A stretch of 64,000 nucleotides of DNA from a virus (IMGVR_UViG_3300045996_000876:1-64000); one strand, 5' to 3'. Numbered from the stretch's first letter, positions 29,096-39,700 are shown. Made by a program: numbers and translations. The notes: generated by a model not told the origin, from the sequence alone.

Positions 29096-30664
29096 ATGCC
29101 TCACCCGCAACAACAGATGACTCTCTTCCATGGCGACCAGAACGAGTCGGATGTGAGCACTCCATCCCACGCCTACACGTGTATGGCGGAGGAGTGGTGC
29201 CTCATCGATGACCTCTGCGGCGGGACAAAGGCTATGCGCGAAGCTCGCGAGACCTGGTTGCCGAAGGAGGAGAAGGAAACAGAGGTAGGGTACCGGGCGC
29301 GTCTCCAGCGGTCATTCCTCTTCCCTGCGCTCAGCGATACAATTGACAAGCTTGCTGGGAAGCCGTTCAGCCAGCCCGTTCAGTTGGAAGGCAATGAGAA
29401 GCTCCCGGAAGCTCTCCAAGGCATCAAGGATGACGTGGACCGGGCGGGAACTAGCCTGACTCTCTTCGCGCGGGAACTGTTCAAGGCGGGTATCCAGTAT
29501 GGGCTAACCCACGTCCTGATTGACTTCCCGAACATACCCAACGCGGAGAAGGCGACACTTGCGCAGGAGCGGGAGCTAGGGGCACGCCCGTACTTCACCC
29601 ACGTCAAGCCTACTAACGTGATTGGCTGGAGAACCGAACGGTTGCCCAATGGGAAGATCAAGCTGGTCCAGGTGCGCATCTATGAGACGCAAACGGAACC
29701 GGACGGGGAGTGGGGCGAGGTAGTCAACGAGTACATTCGCGTCTATGGCGTGGATATGTGGGAGCTTTGGAAGAAGGGACCGAAGCAGGAGAAGTTTGTA
29801 AAGGTTGACGAGGGTATTCACACGTTTGGTGAGGTACCGCTCAAGACGTATTACGTCAATAAGACCGGGTTCATGACCGCCAAACCTCCGCTGTGGGACC
29901 TCGCTGAGCTGAACCTCTGCCACTGGCAGTCAAGCAGCGACCAGCGGAACATCCTCCGCTTCGCGCGTATCGGCATCCTGTTCGCCAAAGGCTTCTCCGA
30001 CGAAGACTTGGACAAGGGTCTGTACATCGGACCTAACCAGCTGGTCTGCTCCAGCGAGCCCAACGCGGACCTCCGCTATGTTGAGCACTCCGGCGGCGCG
30101 ATCGGAGCGGGCAACGATGACCTGACCAAGCTCGAATCACAGATGGAGATTCTCGGGTTACAGCCGATGATCGAGCGGTCGGCAGCGTCCACGGCTACCG
30201 GGAAGATGATTGACGAAGGTCGCACCACAACGGATATCAAGACGTGGATCAGGGACTTGGAAGACATCCTCATCGACTGCTACCAAACCGCCGCGAAGTG
30301 GCTTGGTCAGGAGCTTGAGGAGGAGACGCTCAAGGTCAATCTGACCGATACCTTTGACCTGATGATGCGCGGCGACGAAGACATGGACCGCTTGCTGGCG
30401 ATGTCCAATGCTAATAAGCTCTCCGACAAGACCCTCCTTATGGAAGCGAAGCGGCGTGGGCTTCTCCAGGATCAGCTTGACGTTGAGGAGGAGCTTGCCG
30501 CGATTGAAGCGCAGGGCCCAAGCCTAGCCGATATGACGGGATTCGCGAAGCTCGGTGGGACTCCGGGCCAGCCCGGGAAAACGGATGAAAACCCGGGTGG
30601 TACGGATGACAAGAAGCAGATGGGGAAAGACGGCGGTAAACCGCCCTTCCCACCTAAAGGATAA
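29096..30664 (+). CDS. Portal protein (DUF4055 family), 522 aa
   Basis: The N-terminal half (FLFPALSDTIDKLAGKPFSQP, DDVDRAGTSLTLFARELF and GLTHVLIDFP) matches the DUF4055 portal family. The C-terminus is Gly/Lys/Pro-rich and probably flexible. It forms the dodecameric vertex ring through which DNA enters and leaves the head. Start ATG just after the preceding stop; upstream codons of the frame belong to that gene. Confidence 0.9.
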   Translation: MPHPQQQMTLFHGDQNESDVSTPSHAYTCMAEEWCLIDDLCGGTKAMREARETWLPKEEKETEVGYRARLQRSFLFPALSDTIDKLAGKPFSQPVQLEGNEKLPEALQGIKDDVDRAGTSLTLFARELFKAGIQYGLTHVLIDFPNIPNAEKATLAQERELGARPYFTHVKPTNVIGWRTERLPNGKIKLVQVRIYETQTEPDGEWGEVVNEYIRVYGVDMWELWKKGPKQEKFVKVDEGIHTFGEVPLKTYYVNKTGFMTAKPPLWDLAELNLCHWQSSSDQRNILRFARIGILFAKGFSDEDLDKGLYIGPNQLVCSSEPNADLRYVEHSGGAIGAGNDDLTKLESQMEILGLQPMIERSAASTATGKMIDEGRTTTDIKTWIRDLEDILIDCYQTAAKWLGQELEEETLKVNLTDTFDLMMRGDEDMDRLLAMSNANKLSDKTLLMEAKRRGLLQDQLDVEEELAAIEAQGPSLADMTGFAKLGGTPGQPGKTDENPGGTDDKKQMGKDGGKPPFPPKG

Positions 30665-30667
30665 GCG

Positions 30668-31750
30668 ATGCCAGTTGACCCCCGCCTGTCCGTCGTCACG
30701 AAGGGAACGGTGAACAACCGGCTCGCGGCTCGCGCGATTCGCCACGCTACCGCTCTTGAAGGGTACAAAAACGCCGAAGTCCGGAAGATCATCAGCCTAT
30801 TGAATGATGGGGTAATCCCCGACCTTTTGAGTGAGTATCAGAAAAGATTATTAAAGATAACTCAGCGGGGATTCGATACTTCTGCTAGCACTACAAAACG
30901 TCTCCGCGATATGATCAAGGCTACGGACGGAATGACCCGTGGCCTCATCTCACAGGTCGGAGATGAGCTTGCTGGGGACTTGTCGAAGCTCGCTCTTGCC
31001 GAGTCTGATTGGCAACTCGCGGCTCTCACGGATGTTGTTCCAGTCAAGATCGACTTCCTGACTCCAAGCCCAGACCTTCTCCGGTCCATCGTGGAAGAGC
31101 GACCGTTTGACGGCCACTTGATGAAAGATTGGTTTGATAAGCTTGCGACAGATACTCAACACAAAGTGGTCCAGCAAGTTCAGATCGGGCTTGTACGCGG
31201 TGATACGGTTCCTCAGTTGGTTAATCGTATCGCTGGGACTAAAGAAGAAGCAGGGGTGATGGACATAACCCGCAGGAACGCGGAGGCAATTGTCCGGACG
31301 GCGGCAACCCATACGACCGTTCAAGCTCGTGAGATCACGTACGAAGAGAACGATGATTCCATCAAGGGTATCCAGATCGTTGCGACGCTGGACGCACGCA
31401 CCACTGAAATCTGTATGGGCCAGGACGGGAAGATATATCCTGTTGGAGAAGGTCCCAGACCTCCCTTCCACTACAACTGCCGGTCCACGACTGTACCGGT
31501 TTTGAAGTCGTGGAAGGAGCTTGGTATCAACCTCAAAGAAGCTCCGGACGGAACGCGGGCGTCAATGGATGGGCAAGTACCGGAGAAGGTCACGTATGGC
31601 GACTGGCTCAAGGATCAGTCGGAAGCAATCCAGAACGAAGCGTTGGGACCGGCTCGTGCCGAGTTGTTCCGCAACGGTGAAGTAACAATTGACCAGTTTG
31701 TCAACGACAAGGGAAAGCTCCTGACGTTGGACGAGCTACGAAAGAAATGA
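30668..31750 (+). CDS. MuF-like minor head protein, 360 aa
   Basis: The C-terminal third contains ATLDARTTEIC...DGKIYP...RPPFHYNCRSTTVPV, the signature of the phage Mu protein F/SPP1 gp7 head-morphogenesis domain (Cys and His near the end). The N-terminal two thirds are helical and rich in Lys/Arg. It follows the portal gene as usual and is probably a head-internal protein interacting with the portal. Confidence 0.88.
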   Translation: MPVDPRLSVVTKGTVNNRLAARAIRHATALEGYKNAEVRKIISLLNDGVIPDLLSEYQKRLLKITQRGFDTSASTTKRLRDMIKATDGMTRGLISQVGDELAGDLSKLALAESDWQLAALTDVVPVKIDFLTPSPDLLRSIVEERPFDGHLMKDWFDKLATDTQHKVVQQVQIGLVRGDTVPQLVNRIAGTKEEAGVMDITRRNAEAIVRTAATHTTVQAREITYEENDDSIKGIQIVATLDARTTEICMGQDGKIYPVGEGPRPPFHYNCRSTTVPVLKSWKELGINLKEAPDGTRASMDGQVPEKVTYGDWLKDQSEAIQNEALGPARAELFRNGEVTIDQFVNDKGKLLTLDELRKK

Positions 31751-31757
31751 GGCCAGT

Positions 31758-32360
31758 ATGAATCCCGCGAATACAACTTCCATCTTCGGAGCTATGAGCG
31801 CGGCCACCAACAAAGTCCTGGTGGGCTCGCCAAGCGCCGTCAACGTGGGTGACTACTGCATGGCGGACCAGGAGTGTCTCCTGATCACCGCCAAGTCCGG
31901 TCGTGAGCTTACGTTCAGTCGTGCGCAGCTGGGAACCTCCGCTGCCGCTCACGAGGATGGGACCACCCTCCGGGCGTTGACCGTGGAGGACATTCTCCCT
32001 GCGGTGGTGTCCGCTTCGGAAGGGAGTAGCGGGCGGATTAGCTCCGTTGGAACCCAGACCATCTCGGCTGCCGGCTCCTCCGTGATTGACTCCTCTTTGT
32101 ATGACACCTTCGATATCACCGCCAATGGCGACTTCACGCTGGACGCACCGACCAATGGTGAAGACGGCTACAAGGTTCTGGTCCGCGTTCTCAACAATAC
32201 GGGAAGCGCCGTCACGATCACGGCGGGAGCAGACCTGTCGTTTGGCGATGATCCCACGGCTCTCGCGGATGTTGCGGCGGGAGCGACGGACCTGATTGGC
32301 CTGGTGTATCGCGAGTCGGATGAAACCTGGCTCGTGGTTGGACAAGTGACCGGATTCTAA
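31758..32360 (+). CDS. Structural protein of unknown family, 200 aa
   Basis: Thr/Ser/Ala-rich with beta-rich C-terminus (DTFDITANGDFTLDAPTNGE, VTITAGADLSF). Located between MuF and scaffold genes, it may be a head decoration or fibre-like protein. The C-terminal part shares the style of the extended C-termini of the tail genes at 46522 and 47472, which also read like capping beta domains. Confidence 0.6.
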   Translation: MNPANTTSIFGAMSAATNKVLVGSPSAVNVGDYCMADQECLLITAKSGRELTFSRAQLGTSAAAHEDGTTLRALTVEDILPAVVSASEGSSGRISSVGTQTISAAGSSVIDSSLYDTFDITANGDFTLDAPTNGEDGYKVLVRVLNNTGSAVTITAGADLSFGDDPTALADVAAGATDLIGLVYRESDETWLVVGQVTGF

Positions 32361-32410
32361 AGCTACTCGTTGTTCGGGTAGCAGGCAACCTATTTGGAAG
32401 GATACTCGTT

Positions 32411-33235
32411 ATGGCTCTCAAGGCAATCATCGACTCCATCGATGGTCTCTCGGAAGATGTCAAGAAGGAATACAAGCCTGGAGAAGGCAAGCTCCAAGGC
32501 AAATTCGTTCTGGACGTGGCGGAGGTCGATGGCTTCGCACTCGACAACGTAGGCACCCTCAAGACCACGCTCCAGAAGGAGCGGGAGACGGTGGCCACGC
32601 TGAAGAAGTCCGTGAAAGCCTTTGATGGCCTTGACGCAGCCCAAGCTCGGGAGGCGCTGGAGAAGCTGGAGGAGATCAAGAACTTCAACCCGGATCAGAA
32701 GATCACGGAAGGCATCCGCCAGCGGGAAGAGCAGCTGTCGAAGAAGTGGAAGAAGGAGGTGGATGACCGCGAAGAAGCGATCAAGGCCACCACCAAGCAG
32801 CTGGAAGAAGTCCTGATTGACAACGCGGCGGTCAAGGCGCTCAGCGAGGCCAAAGGCTCCGCGAAGCTCTTGCTGCCCCACGTCAAGACGCGTACGCGGT
32901 TGCGCAAGACCGATGCCGGTCAGTATGTCGTGGAGGTGGTGGACGAGAACGGCACTGCCCGTATCTCTCCGAAGGCAGGAAGCCAGGACCCAATGACCAT
33001 CTCTGAGCTCATCTCGGAGATGCGTGGAAGTGATGACTACGCATCGGCGTTCGCTGCGTCCGGTGCGAATGGCTCGGGTGCTCCGCCAGCTGGCGGAGCT
33101 ACGGGCGGAAACAGCAGCCCGGTACGTAGCGCGGGCGGGAAGGCGACCAAGACCATTGCTATCTCGGACAAGGATGCTATTGCGGCGAACATCGATGGAA
33201 TCGCCGACGGCTCCGTGGTGGTGTCCGGTATCTAA
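32411..33235 (+). CDS. Scaffolding protein, 274 aa
   Basis: Helical and charged (VGTLKTTLQKERETVATLKK; LEKLEEIKNFNPDQK; QLSKKWKKEVDDREEAIKA) with a central coiled coil and a Gly/Ser-rich C-terminal end, located directly before the coat gene. This matches phage scaffolding proteins that organise prohead assembly and then leave. RBS GGAAGGATACTCGTT. Confidence 0.8.
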   Translation: MALKAIIDSIDGLSEDVKKEYKPGEGKLQGKFVLDVAEVDGFALDNVGTLKTTLQKERETVATLKKSVKAFDGLDAAQAREALEKLEEIKNFNPDQKITEGIRQREEQLSKKWKKEVDDREEAIKATTKQLEEVLIDNAAVKALSEAKGSAKLLLPHVKTRTRLRKTDAGQYVVEVVDENGTARISPKAGSQDPMTISELISEMRGSDDYASAFAASGANGSGAPPAGGATGGNSSPVRSAGGKATKTIAISDKDAIAANIDGIADGSVVVSGI

Positions 33236-33239
33236 CCTG

Positions 33240-33377
33240 CGAGCGTGATGCTCAACGGATAGTTCTCCGGGCGCAGGTCTGAAGAGGGATTCTGAAGACT
33301 TGTACCTTGTCCCAGTGGTCTAGAGCGGGATGCTCCGCGAGCGTGATGCTCGTGAAATCGTGTTTGACAAAGTTTGT
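33240..33377 (+). promoter_or_regulatory. Repeat-rich leader of the coat protein gene
   Basis: The 162-base gap before the coat gene has two copies of GCGAGCGTGATGCTC (about 33240 and 33338) and a third near-copy, GAGCGGGATGCTC. Each is a GAGC-N5-GCTC hairpin. Directly before the coat RBS is the 13-base palindrome GACAAA-G-TTTGTC (33365-33377). It may control transcription or translation of the most abundant protein. Confidence 0.55.
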
Positions 33378-33397
33378 CTCGAACAAAGGAATGCCGT

Positions 33398-34567
33398 ATG
33401 GCAAACGATCTCAGTAACATCATGCCGAAGATTCTGGCCCGTGGCCTGAAGGTTCTCCGGCAGCGCTGCTCGATGCCCCGCCTGGTCAACTCCGACTACT
33501 CCAACGACGCCAAGGAGAAGGGTGACACGATTGACGTGCCAATCTCCGTGGCCTCCTCCGTGGAAGACGTGGCGCCGGCAAACGTGCCGCCCGCAGGCGA
33601 AGACACCACGCCCACCAAGATCCAGATTGCGCTGGACCGGTGGAAGCAGTGCAAGCCGTTCCACCTGTCCGACAAGGACATGGCGAACATCGACAAGAAT
33701 GCCCACTTCCTCCCGGGCGCGATCGAAGAAGGCGTCAAGGCACTGGCCAACTACGTCAACCAGGACTTGCTGAACTGCTACCTGGGCGTGTACGGGTACG
33801 TCGGAACCGCGGGCACCACGCCGTTCGGCTCGGGCGTTGGCGTCCAGTCGGCCACGAACATCCGCAAGGTTCTCTCCCAGCAGCTCACCCCTGCGGACAA
33901 CCGCCGTGCCGTGATCGACCACGTGGCGGACGCGGCCATGCTCAGCCTGGCGGAGTTCAGCGACGTTGAGAAGGTTGGCGACCCCAACATCAAGCTCAAC
34001 GGCGAAATCGGCCGCAAGTACGGCATCGACTGGTATGCCGATGACCATGTCCCGCGTCACACGGCGGGAACGATCACCACTGGGCTCATCGCCAAGGCGG
34101 CGACGGCTCAGGCCGTGGGCGATACCTCGATTGTCTGCACCACTGCGGCATCGACCGGTGCGTGCGCCCTTCTGGAAGGTGACATCGTTGAGTTCGCGGG
34201 CGATAGCCAGACGTATGTCCTCACCGCTGCCGCCACCCAGGCGTCTGCCGCCACGGACGTTACGCTGAACATCTCGCCCGGGAAGCTCGTTGCCCTGACG
34301 GGTAGCGAAGAAGTCACGGTCAAGGCTTCTCACCGCGTGAACCTGGCCTTCCACCGCGAAGCAATCGCGTTTGCCACCCGCCCGCTGGTGGACAACGAGA
34401 ACCTTGGCGACCTGGGCCAGAAGGTTCTTAGCTTCCCTGATCCCATCTCCGGTCTGACCCTGCGTCTGACCGTGATGCGCCAGTGGATGCGCGTTGCGTG
34501 GGTGTTCGATATCCTCTGGGGCCGCAAGCTGGTGCGTCCGGAGTTTGCCGCACGCCTTGCTGGGTAA
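33398..34567 (+). CDS. Major capsid protein (P22 coat-like), 389 aa
   Basis: The N-terminal region (GLKVLRQRCSMPRLVNSDYS, KGDTIDVPISVASS, CKPFHLSDKDMANID) and the C-terminal block match the P22-type coat family. Residues about 225-310 form a beta-rich insertion (ATAQAVGDTSIVCTTAASTG, then DTQTYVLTA-like strands) that fits the inserted I-domain of that family. The ATG at 33398 is in frame with GGAATGCCGT upstream; a nearby ATG at 33391 is out of frame. Confidence 0.88.
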   Translation: MANDLSNIMPKILARGLKVLRQRCSMPRLVNSDYSNDAKEKGDTIDVPISVASSVEDVAPANVPPAGEDTTPTKIQIALDRWKQCKPFHLSDKDMANIDKNAHFLPGAIEEGVKALANYVNQDLLNCYLGVYGYVGTAGTTPFGSGVGVQSATNIRKVLSQQLTPADNRRAVIDHVADAAMLSLAEFSDVEKVGDPNIKLNGEIGRKYGIDWYADDHVPRHTAGTITTGLIAKAATAQAVGDTSIVCTTAASTGACALLEGDIVEFAGDSQTYVLTAAATQASAATDVTLNISPGKLVALTGSEEVTVKASHRVNLAFHREAIAFATRPLVDNENLGDLGQKVLSFPDPISGLTLRLTVMRQWMRVAWVFDILWGRKLVRPEFAARLAG

Positions 34568-34598
34568 GCCCAGTCAGTCTTTTCAACGTTCACGTCAT

Positions 34599-34630
34599 GG
34601 CCCGCTATCGAAGCAATTCGGTAGCGGGCC
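34599..34630 (+). terminator. Hairpin after the coat gene
   Basis: GGCCCGCTA (34599-34607) pairs with TAGCGGGCC (34622-34630). The run after it (TGCCGCGTTGTTACTC) is not a strong U-tract, so it may be a partial terminator or a processing site that sets the ratio of coat to downstream products. Confidence 0.6.
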
Positions 34631-34675
34631 TGCCGCGTTGTTACTCTTCACTACCTCTTATCAGGAGCGTTTGTC

Positions 34676-34945
34676 ATGCCAATCGTCCCTTCTCAGATTC
34701 AGCCCCAGCCGGTTCAAACCGTGGAAGTCGTTGGACCAGCTGGTCGCATCAAGATCAACGATACCGACCTGGCGGATTACAAGTCCAAGGGCTATGTGCT
34801 CTCGACCGACAAGAAGGCACTCGCCATCCAGGCGGAAGAGGCGGCGCGGGCTGCGGACGCTGCGGCAAAGGCGGCTGAGGCTGCGCGGGCGGCTGCGGAA
34901 GCGGCCAGCGCTGAAGCCGAAGGCGAGACTGTCAGCGACGAGTAA
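34676..34945 (+). CDS. Small structural-type protein with Ala-rich tail, 89 aa
   Basis: N-terminal half carries VEVVGPAGRIKINDTDLADYK, then an Ala/Glu-rich helix of about 35 residues (heptad-like). RBS TCAGGAGCGTTTGTC. Position after the coat gene suits a head-decoration or connector accessory protein; no family recognised. Confidence 0.6.
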   Translation: MPIVPSQIQPQPVQTVEVVGPAGRIKINDTDLADYKSKGYVLSTDKKALAIQAEEAARAADAAAKAAEAARAAAEAASAEAEGETVSDE

Positions 34946-34965
34946 GTGATCCTGGGTAAGAGTTT

Positions 34966-34997
34966 GCGGCGGGCGGAGGTTGTATACCGCCCGCCGC
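34966..34997 (+). other. 11-bp GC hairpin before the connector operon
   Basis: GCGGCGGGCGG (34966-34976) pairs perfectly with CCGCCCGCCGC (34987-34997) across AGGTTGTATA. Followed by TACTTTGG, not a clear U-run. Its GCGGCGGG/CCCGCCGC ends resemble the hairpin at 16224-16263. Confidence 0.6.
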
Positions 34998-35016
34998 TAC
35001 TTTGGTATGGTGAGCT

Positions 35017-35526
35017 ATGATCGTTGAAACCGGTGAAGGGTTAGCTGACGCTGACTCCCTCTGCTCCGTAGCCTTTGCGGACGCGTACCACGTTGCTCAA
35101 GGCAACATAGCGTGGGCAGCCGCGATCAACGCTACCAAAGAAGCGGCACTGATCAAGGCAACTCTCTACTTGGAGACGATGTACAGCGGTCGATGGATTG
35201 AGCGACGGGTTCACGAGCTTCAGGCACTGGCGTGGCCGCGATGCTACGTCGTGGATGTGGATGGGTTCGCTCTCGGCTCCGACGTTGTGCCGAAGCAGGT
35301 GAAGCAGGCAGTCGCGGAGGTTGCCTTGCGGGTGGTCAATGGCGATACGCTCCTGCCCGACGTAGCGACGGCTGATGCGAACGTAGTGAGTGAGTCCGTT
35401 AGCGTTGGTCCGATCTCAACCAGCACGACGTACAGCGGGAAGAAGGCGACCAAGAAGCGCTACGAAGTCGTTGAGAGCTTGCTGAGAACCTGGCTGTCTC
35501 CGCGACACCAAATCTGGAGAGCTTGA
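35017..35526 (+). CDS. Head-tail connector adaptor (DnaT-like/gp6 type), 169 aa
   Basis: The run GEGLADADSLCSVAFADAYH, KEAALIKATLYLETMY and QALAWPRCYVVDVDGFALGSD...VPKQVKQAVAEVAL matches the putative DnaT-like domain found in phage head-completion proteins. It binds the portal ring and the next connector. A non-repeat C-terminal segment follows. Confidence 0.8.
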   Translation: MIVETGEGLADADSLCSVAFADAYHVAQGNIAWAAAINATKEAALIKATLYLETMYSGRWIERRVHELQALAWPRCYVVDVDGFALGSDVVPKQVKQAVAEVALRVVNGDTLLPDVATADANVVSESVSVGPISTSTTYSGKKATKKRYEVVESLLRTWLSPRHQIWRA

Positions 35527-35891
35527 TGCCCACGGAACTCGACATCAAGTTGATCCCGAAGGTACTGGAGATCATTCAGCGGTTTGGCTTCTCCGTAACG
35601 TTGATCACTCCCGCCCAGAGCTATAGCGTAGCGACCGGAGCGACGACAACGACCACGACCAGCCAGACAGCGTATATCACTCCGCCTGAACCGTATGAAC
35701 GCAAGTACGTGGATGGAACTTCGATCCTCGCAGCGGACCTCCGGACGTACATGGCCGCGAGCGGGCTGTCGGGAGAGCCCAAGCCCAATGCGAAGATAAC
35801 GATCAGCGGGCGGAGCTATACGATCATCCCGCCCGTAAAGCCTATCATGACGGGCGAGCAGATTGCCCTCTATGAGCTTCAACTCCGATGA
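35526..35891 (+). CDS. Head-closure-like protein, 121 aa
   Basis: ATG overlapping the TGA of the adaptor gene. Beta-rich (FSVTLITPAQSY, TSQTAYITPPEPYER, AKITISGRSYTIIPPVK). The place between adaptor and tail-completion genes suggests a head-closure or stopper role (gp7/gp15 of SPP1 type). No clear signature. Confidence 0.55.
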   Translation: MPTELDIKLIPKVLEIIQRFGFSVTLITPAQSYSVATGATTTTTTSQTAYITPPEPYERKYVDGTSILAADLRTYMAASGLSGEPKPNAKITISGRSYTIIPPVKPIMTGEQIALYELQLR

Positions 35892-36373
35892 CCCAGTTTA
35901 GCCTTCCCAACTTCGATCCCAAGCAGAAGGCTAACACGCTCGCGGAGTTCAACAAGGCGCTGAAGGAGACGGCTGAGAAGCTTCTCCCTCAGCAAGTGAA
36001 GCTCCTCCAACAAAAGATCGCGTTGGAGTTGCTTCGTCGTATCGTTATGAAGACTCCGGTGGATACCGGGCGGGCCAGAGGTAACTGGCAGCTGACCTTG
36101 AAAGAGCGGGCGGAGGGGGAAGTTGGGGAAGATATACTGGACGCCACGGCAGCGGGAACCGGAGAGCAGGCTCAGGACGCCAACGCGGTCCGTGCGGCGG
36201 GTACGGTGATCGAAGGAGCGGCCAAGGTTCTACGCGGGCTGAAGCCGTTCTCTATCTGTTACATCACGAACAACGTGCCGTACATCGTCTACCTGGAAGA
36301 AGGCTCAAGCAAGCAGGCACCTCAGGGCATGGTCGCTCTCTCGCTCCACGAAATGTTGAGTATGTTTCAATGA
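35888..36373 (+). CDS. HK97 gp10-like tail-completion protein, 161 aa
   Basis: TPVDTGRARGNWQL and the C-terminal YIVYLEEGSSKQAPQGMV match the HK97 gp10 family, which couples the head connector to the tail. ATGA overlap with the gene before and 4-base overlap with the next. Confidence 0.88.
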   Translation: MTQFSLPNFDPKQKANTLAEFNKALKETAEKLLPQQVKLLQQKIALELLRRIVMKTPVDTGRARGNWQLTLKERAEGEVGEDILDATAAGTGEQAQDANAVRAAGTVIEGAAKVLRGLKPFSICYITNNVPYIVYLEEGSSKQAPQGMVALSLHEMLSMFQ

Positions 36374-36777
36374 CGTTTGAACAGACCAAAGCTGCGATTC
36401 GAGACCGCTTCAAGACGTTGGTCGCAGACGTCCAGAGCTTGACCACCACGTACGACAACGCGCCGTTCACGGAACCGGAGACGGGCAAGTGGGCACGGCT
36501 CACGATCCTCTCTGGGCAGTCAACTCAGATCACGGTGGGGGCACCGGGCAATAACCTCTCGCGGTACCCGGGCTTAGTCGTCATCCAGATGTTTGACTTG
36601 GCCCAGCAAGGCGATAAGAACTTGCTGGCTCTCGCGGATGCGATCAACGCCGCATTCAGCGACAAGGTTCTGTCGGGGATAACGTACCGCAGAGCAAGCC
36701 TTCAAGAGGTTGGCACGCGTGGAAAGTGGTACCAGGTCAACGTGAACATTCCGTTTCTCTCCGATAGCTACGGATGA
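36370..36777 (+). CDS. Tail terminator-like protein, 135 aa
   Basis: The layout (TFEQTKAAIRDRF, WARLTILSGQS, YPGLVVIQMFDLAQQGDKNLLALADAINAAF) fits the DUF4128/tail-terminator family that stops tail tube growth. 4-base overlap with the preceding gene. Confidence 0.78.
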   Translation: MTFEQTKAAIRDRFKTLVADVQSLTTTYDNAPFTEPETGKWARLTILSGQSTQITVGAPGNNLSRYPGLVVIQMFDLAQQGDKNLLALADAINAAFSDKVLSGITYRRASLQEVGTRGKWYQVNVNIPFLSDSYG

Positions 36778-36790
36778 TTAGGAGTCGGGT

Positions 36791-39700
36791 ATGCCTACGG
36801 CACCCATAGCTCGATGGAACATCGAGCCATATCAGACGTTTGCGGGGCAGTTCAGAGTGCCTATTAAGGCATACCACCCCAGCGGTATTGTGAGCGCATC
36901 TTATGTGGTGACTAGCAACGCGGGCACTGCGGCTCCGGTAGTTATCACCGATAAGGCTTTCAATACGCATTCCGGTAACAGTGGGGCCTATGGCGTTCCT
37001 TCTCCTGGTGAGTGGGAACTGTTTCTCTCCCTCAACGCTGCCGATTATGACGACGAAGATTTATCTATCGTCGCCACCGTCACTAACGGTGACGCTGAGA
37101 CTACCGTGCTTGAAGCTCTGATCGTGTCCGTCAATGATGGCGGTACCCTTCCCACGTATGAAAAGTTTGTCGCCACGACGGGAAGTGATAGCAACGATGG
37201 AAGCTCGGGAACGCCCTATCTGACGACGATGAAGGGCATTCGAGGAATCGCTGCCGCTGCTGCAGCCGGCGCGGATGGCGGGCAAGTGTCCGCCTATCCA
37301 GGCTCCTACCAGCTTGGAACTTATGCTTTTCCGGTGGTGGAGACTACGAATCGGTGGGTGACCATAGCGCCGGCAACGGGCTATGACGCCACTGATGTAA
37401 CGATTAGCGGTTCCGCGGACACCAACGGACTCTTCACCAAACTCCTCCGGTTACAAGATGTGACGATCACCGGACGAGTAGACACCGTTGGTGAAAGTGT
37501 CGCGGTTCCCGTCCAGCATCTTTCCTTATCTGGATGTGTTATTGATCGGGGCGGGCGTGATCTTGTAAGTGCTCCCACCTTCAACTTCTCAGGGTTCAAT
37601 GGGCAGGTTCACGCAAAGAATACTACCCTACAGAACTCCTTCAATGGATTCACCTCCACCATCAACATCGGGGTGTTCCTCAACGTCAAAGTTCTTACCA
37701 TCACTCAGATTGGCCATGAGGGATTCAGCAACTCCCTTCTTCTGAATTGCCTGGTGGATGGAATCTCCGTTGCTCCCTATCTGGTCAACAATCCGGGCGA
37801 GGTAGGCGACCCGCCGCACCCTGACGTAGCTAAAATCAACTCAGGATCCAACACCATCATCGAGCGGCTGGTAGCCGCTAATTGTACCGCCCAAGGTATC
37901 TTTATTGGGGCGAATCAAATCGTCTCCAACCTCGCCATCGTGGATACCGATTGCGCCACCTCAGGTTTCAGCCGCTCGGGATTCTCTGCGGCCGGAACTC
38001 TCACGAATGCCTACATTAAAGGGTGTAAACTAGGCTCGTGGAACTACGATGGACTGACCGCTATTGACGTGGTGTTCGAAGATACCCTTGTCGCAGGGGT
38101 CGAACCTTCTGACGCGGTCTCTGGCGTCTCTTACGTCCAGAATGCTCCCGTCATCGACTACGCGTACATCCCCTCCGACGGCGAAAGCATTGTCTGTAAG
38201 CTGTCCAAGTTTGGATGCACGCCTACCAGCGGGGCAAGCGCAGGCGGATTTACTCTTGCTGGAACCTCCCGCACCGTCACAGCGTGGGCGATTAGCGGAC
38301 AGTGGCTCACCTTGACTCTATCCGGGGCTGTCGGAGCGGGCGACACCGTCACTCTAGATTACGACGGCACGGCAGCTATTGAGGACGTAGGGGAGCGGGC
38401 ACTAGCTTCTATTTCCGATAACTCGATAACAAATCTGAGTGGAGTCGTGCCTATGATTACTGGCGACATGCTCAACGTTCTGGCCGATGATCTAATCGGC
38501 ACAGGGCTCAACACTAGCGATCCGGTCGGAACATGCGGAGACGGAACGTCATCGGGCGCGAATCGTCCGACCTGGACTCCCGCTTCTTACAACGGTCACG
38601 CCGGGCTTACGATGACCGCGTCACAGTTCTTAGCACTCGCCAGCGCCGCTTATTCGACGTGGAACGGTGCGGTGTTACAGAATGGGCTCACGGTCTACAT
38701 CGCCATCAAGCCTACCGTCGCGACGGAAGGGCAAGTGTTTGGCGGCGCGGGTACAGGCGAATATTCGCTCCGTATGAATCGAAACACGTTCGCGGAACTT
38801 GAGGGAAGTTGCCGCATCGACGTTTCCAAGGGCGGGGACGAGATTCACGCAGCAACCGGAGATATGGGGTACAACGCGAACGATATGACGTATCTCGCTA
38901 TGCGAGTGAACGCCAATCCGATAGATTGGGGGACGGTTCTCTCCGTAGACTTCTGGGTGATTGTCGGAACGGGCGCAGTATCCGCGAAGTTCAGCGTGGC
39001 GGGCGGTTCCGGGGTTTCGCCCTTTGGCGCAATCTCCACTGCCTTCAACCTGGGCGGAGCACTCGCGGGTATTTACTATCAGCTTGCTGCCGACAACGAC
39101 AGTACTGCCGACGATGCTGGCGTGGTCGCCAAGCTGGAAGGGATGCAAGACTATTTCGAAACGGAATTGGTTGCCGATCTTGTCGAAGGGTCTCTGGCCG
39201 TCTCCCGCAAGAGCTTGCGGCACGTAGCTTTCACCGTTACGGGAGGCGCGGGCGGAACGGGAGCAATCACTGACCAACTTCAACGCTCCCCGACTGGTGC
39301 GGGTACCTGGACCAACAAGTCTAACCCGGACCGCACGGTGGTTGCTGGAACCACTTACGATTATCGCCTTGCTTCCACTGATGAGGAGCCGGCAACGGTC
39401 TACTCTTCCACCGTGACCGTAGCGGTTCCCTCCCTCACGGCGGGATATACGATCACGCCCGGGGCAGACGGCGCGGGGCTGATCCGCCCGGAGACTCCCT
39501 CTGTGGATCTGATGACGGATATGCAACCCATCGCACGGGTTGATCGCCGCCATTACGATCTGTACAAGGAGTCTTTTGATCTGGGCGTTGTCGCGTTTAG
39601 CGGAGCAGCAGCAGCGATAGACGGTATTGATACGGTCTATGCTTATCTGAATGGAAACATCTATGAGGTCAACACCCGTTCGCTCCGGTCCAAGACCTCT

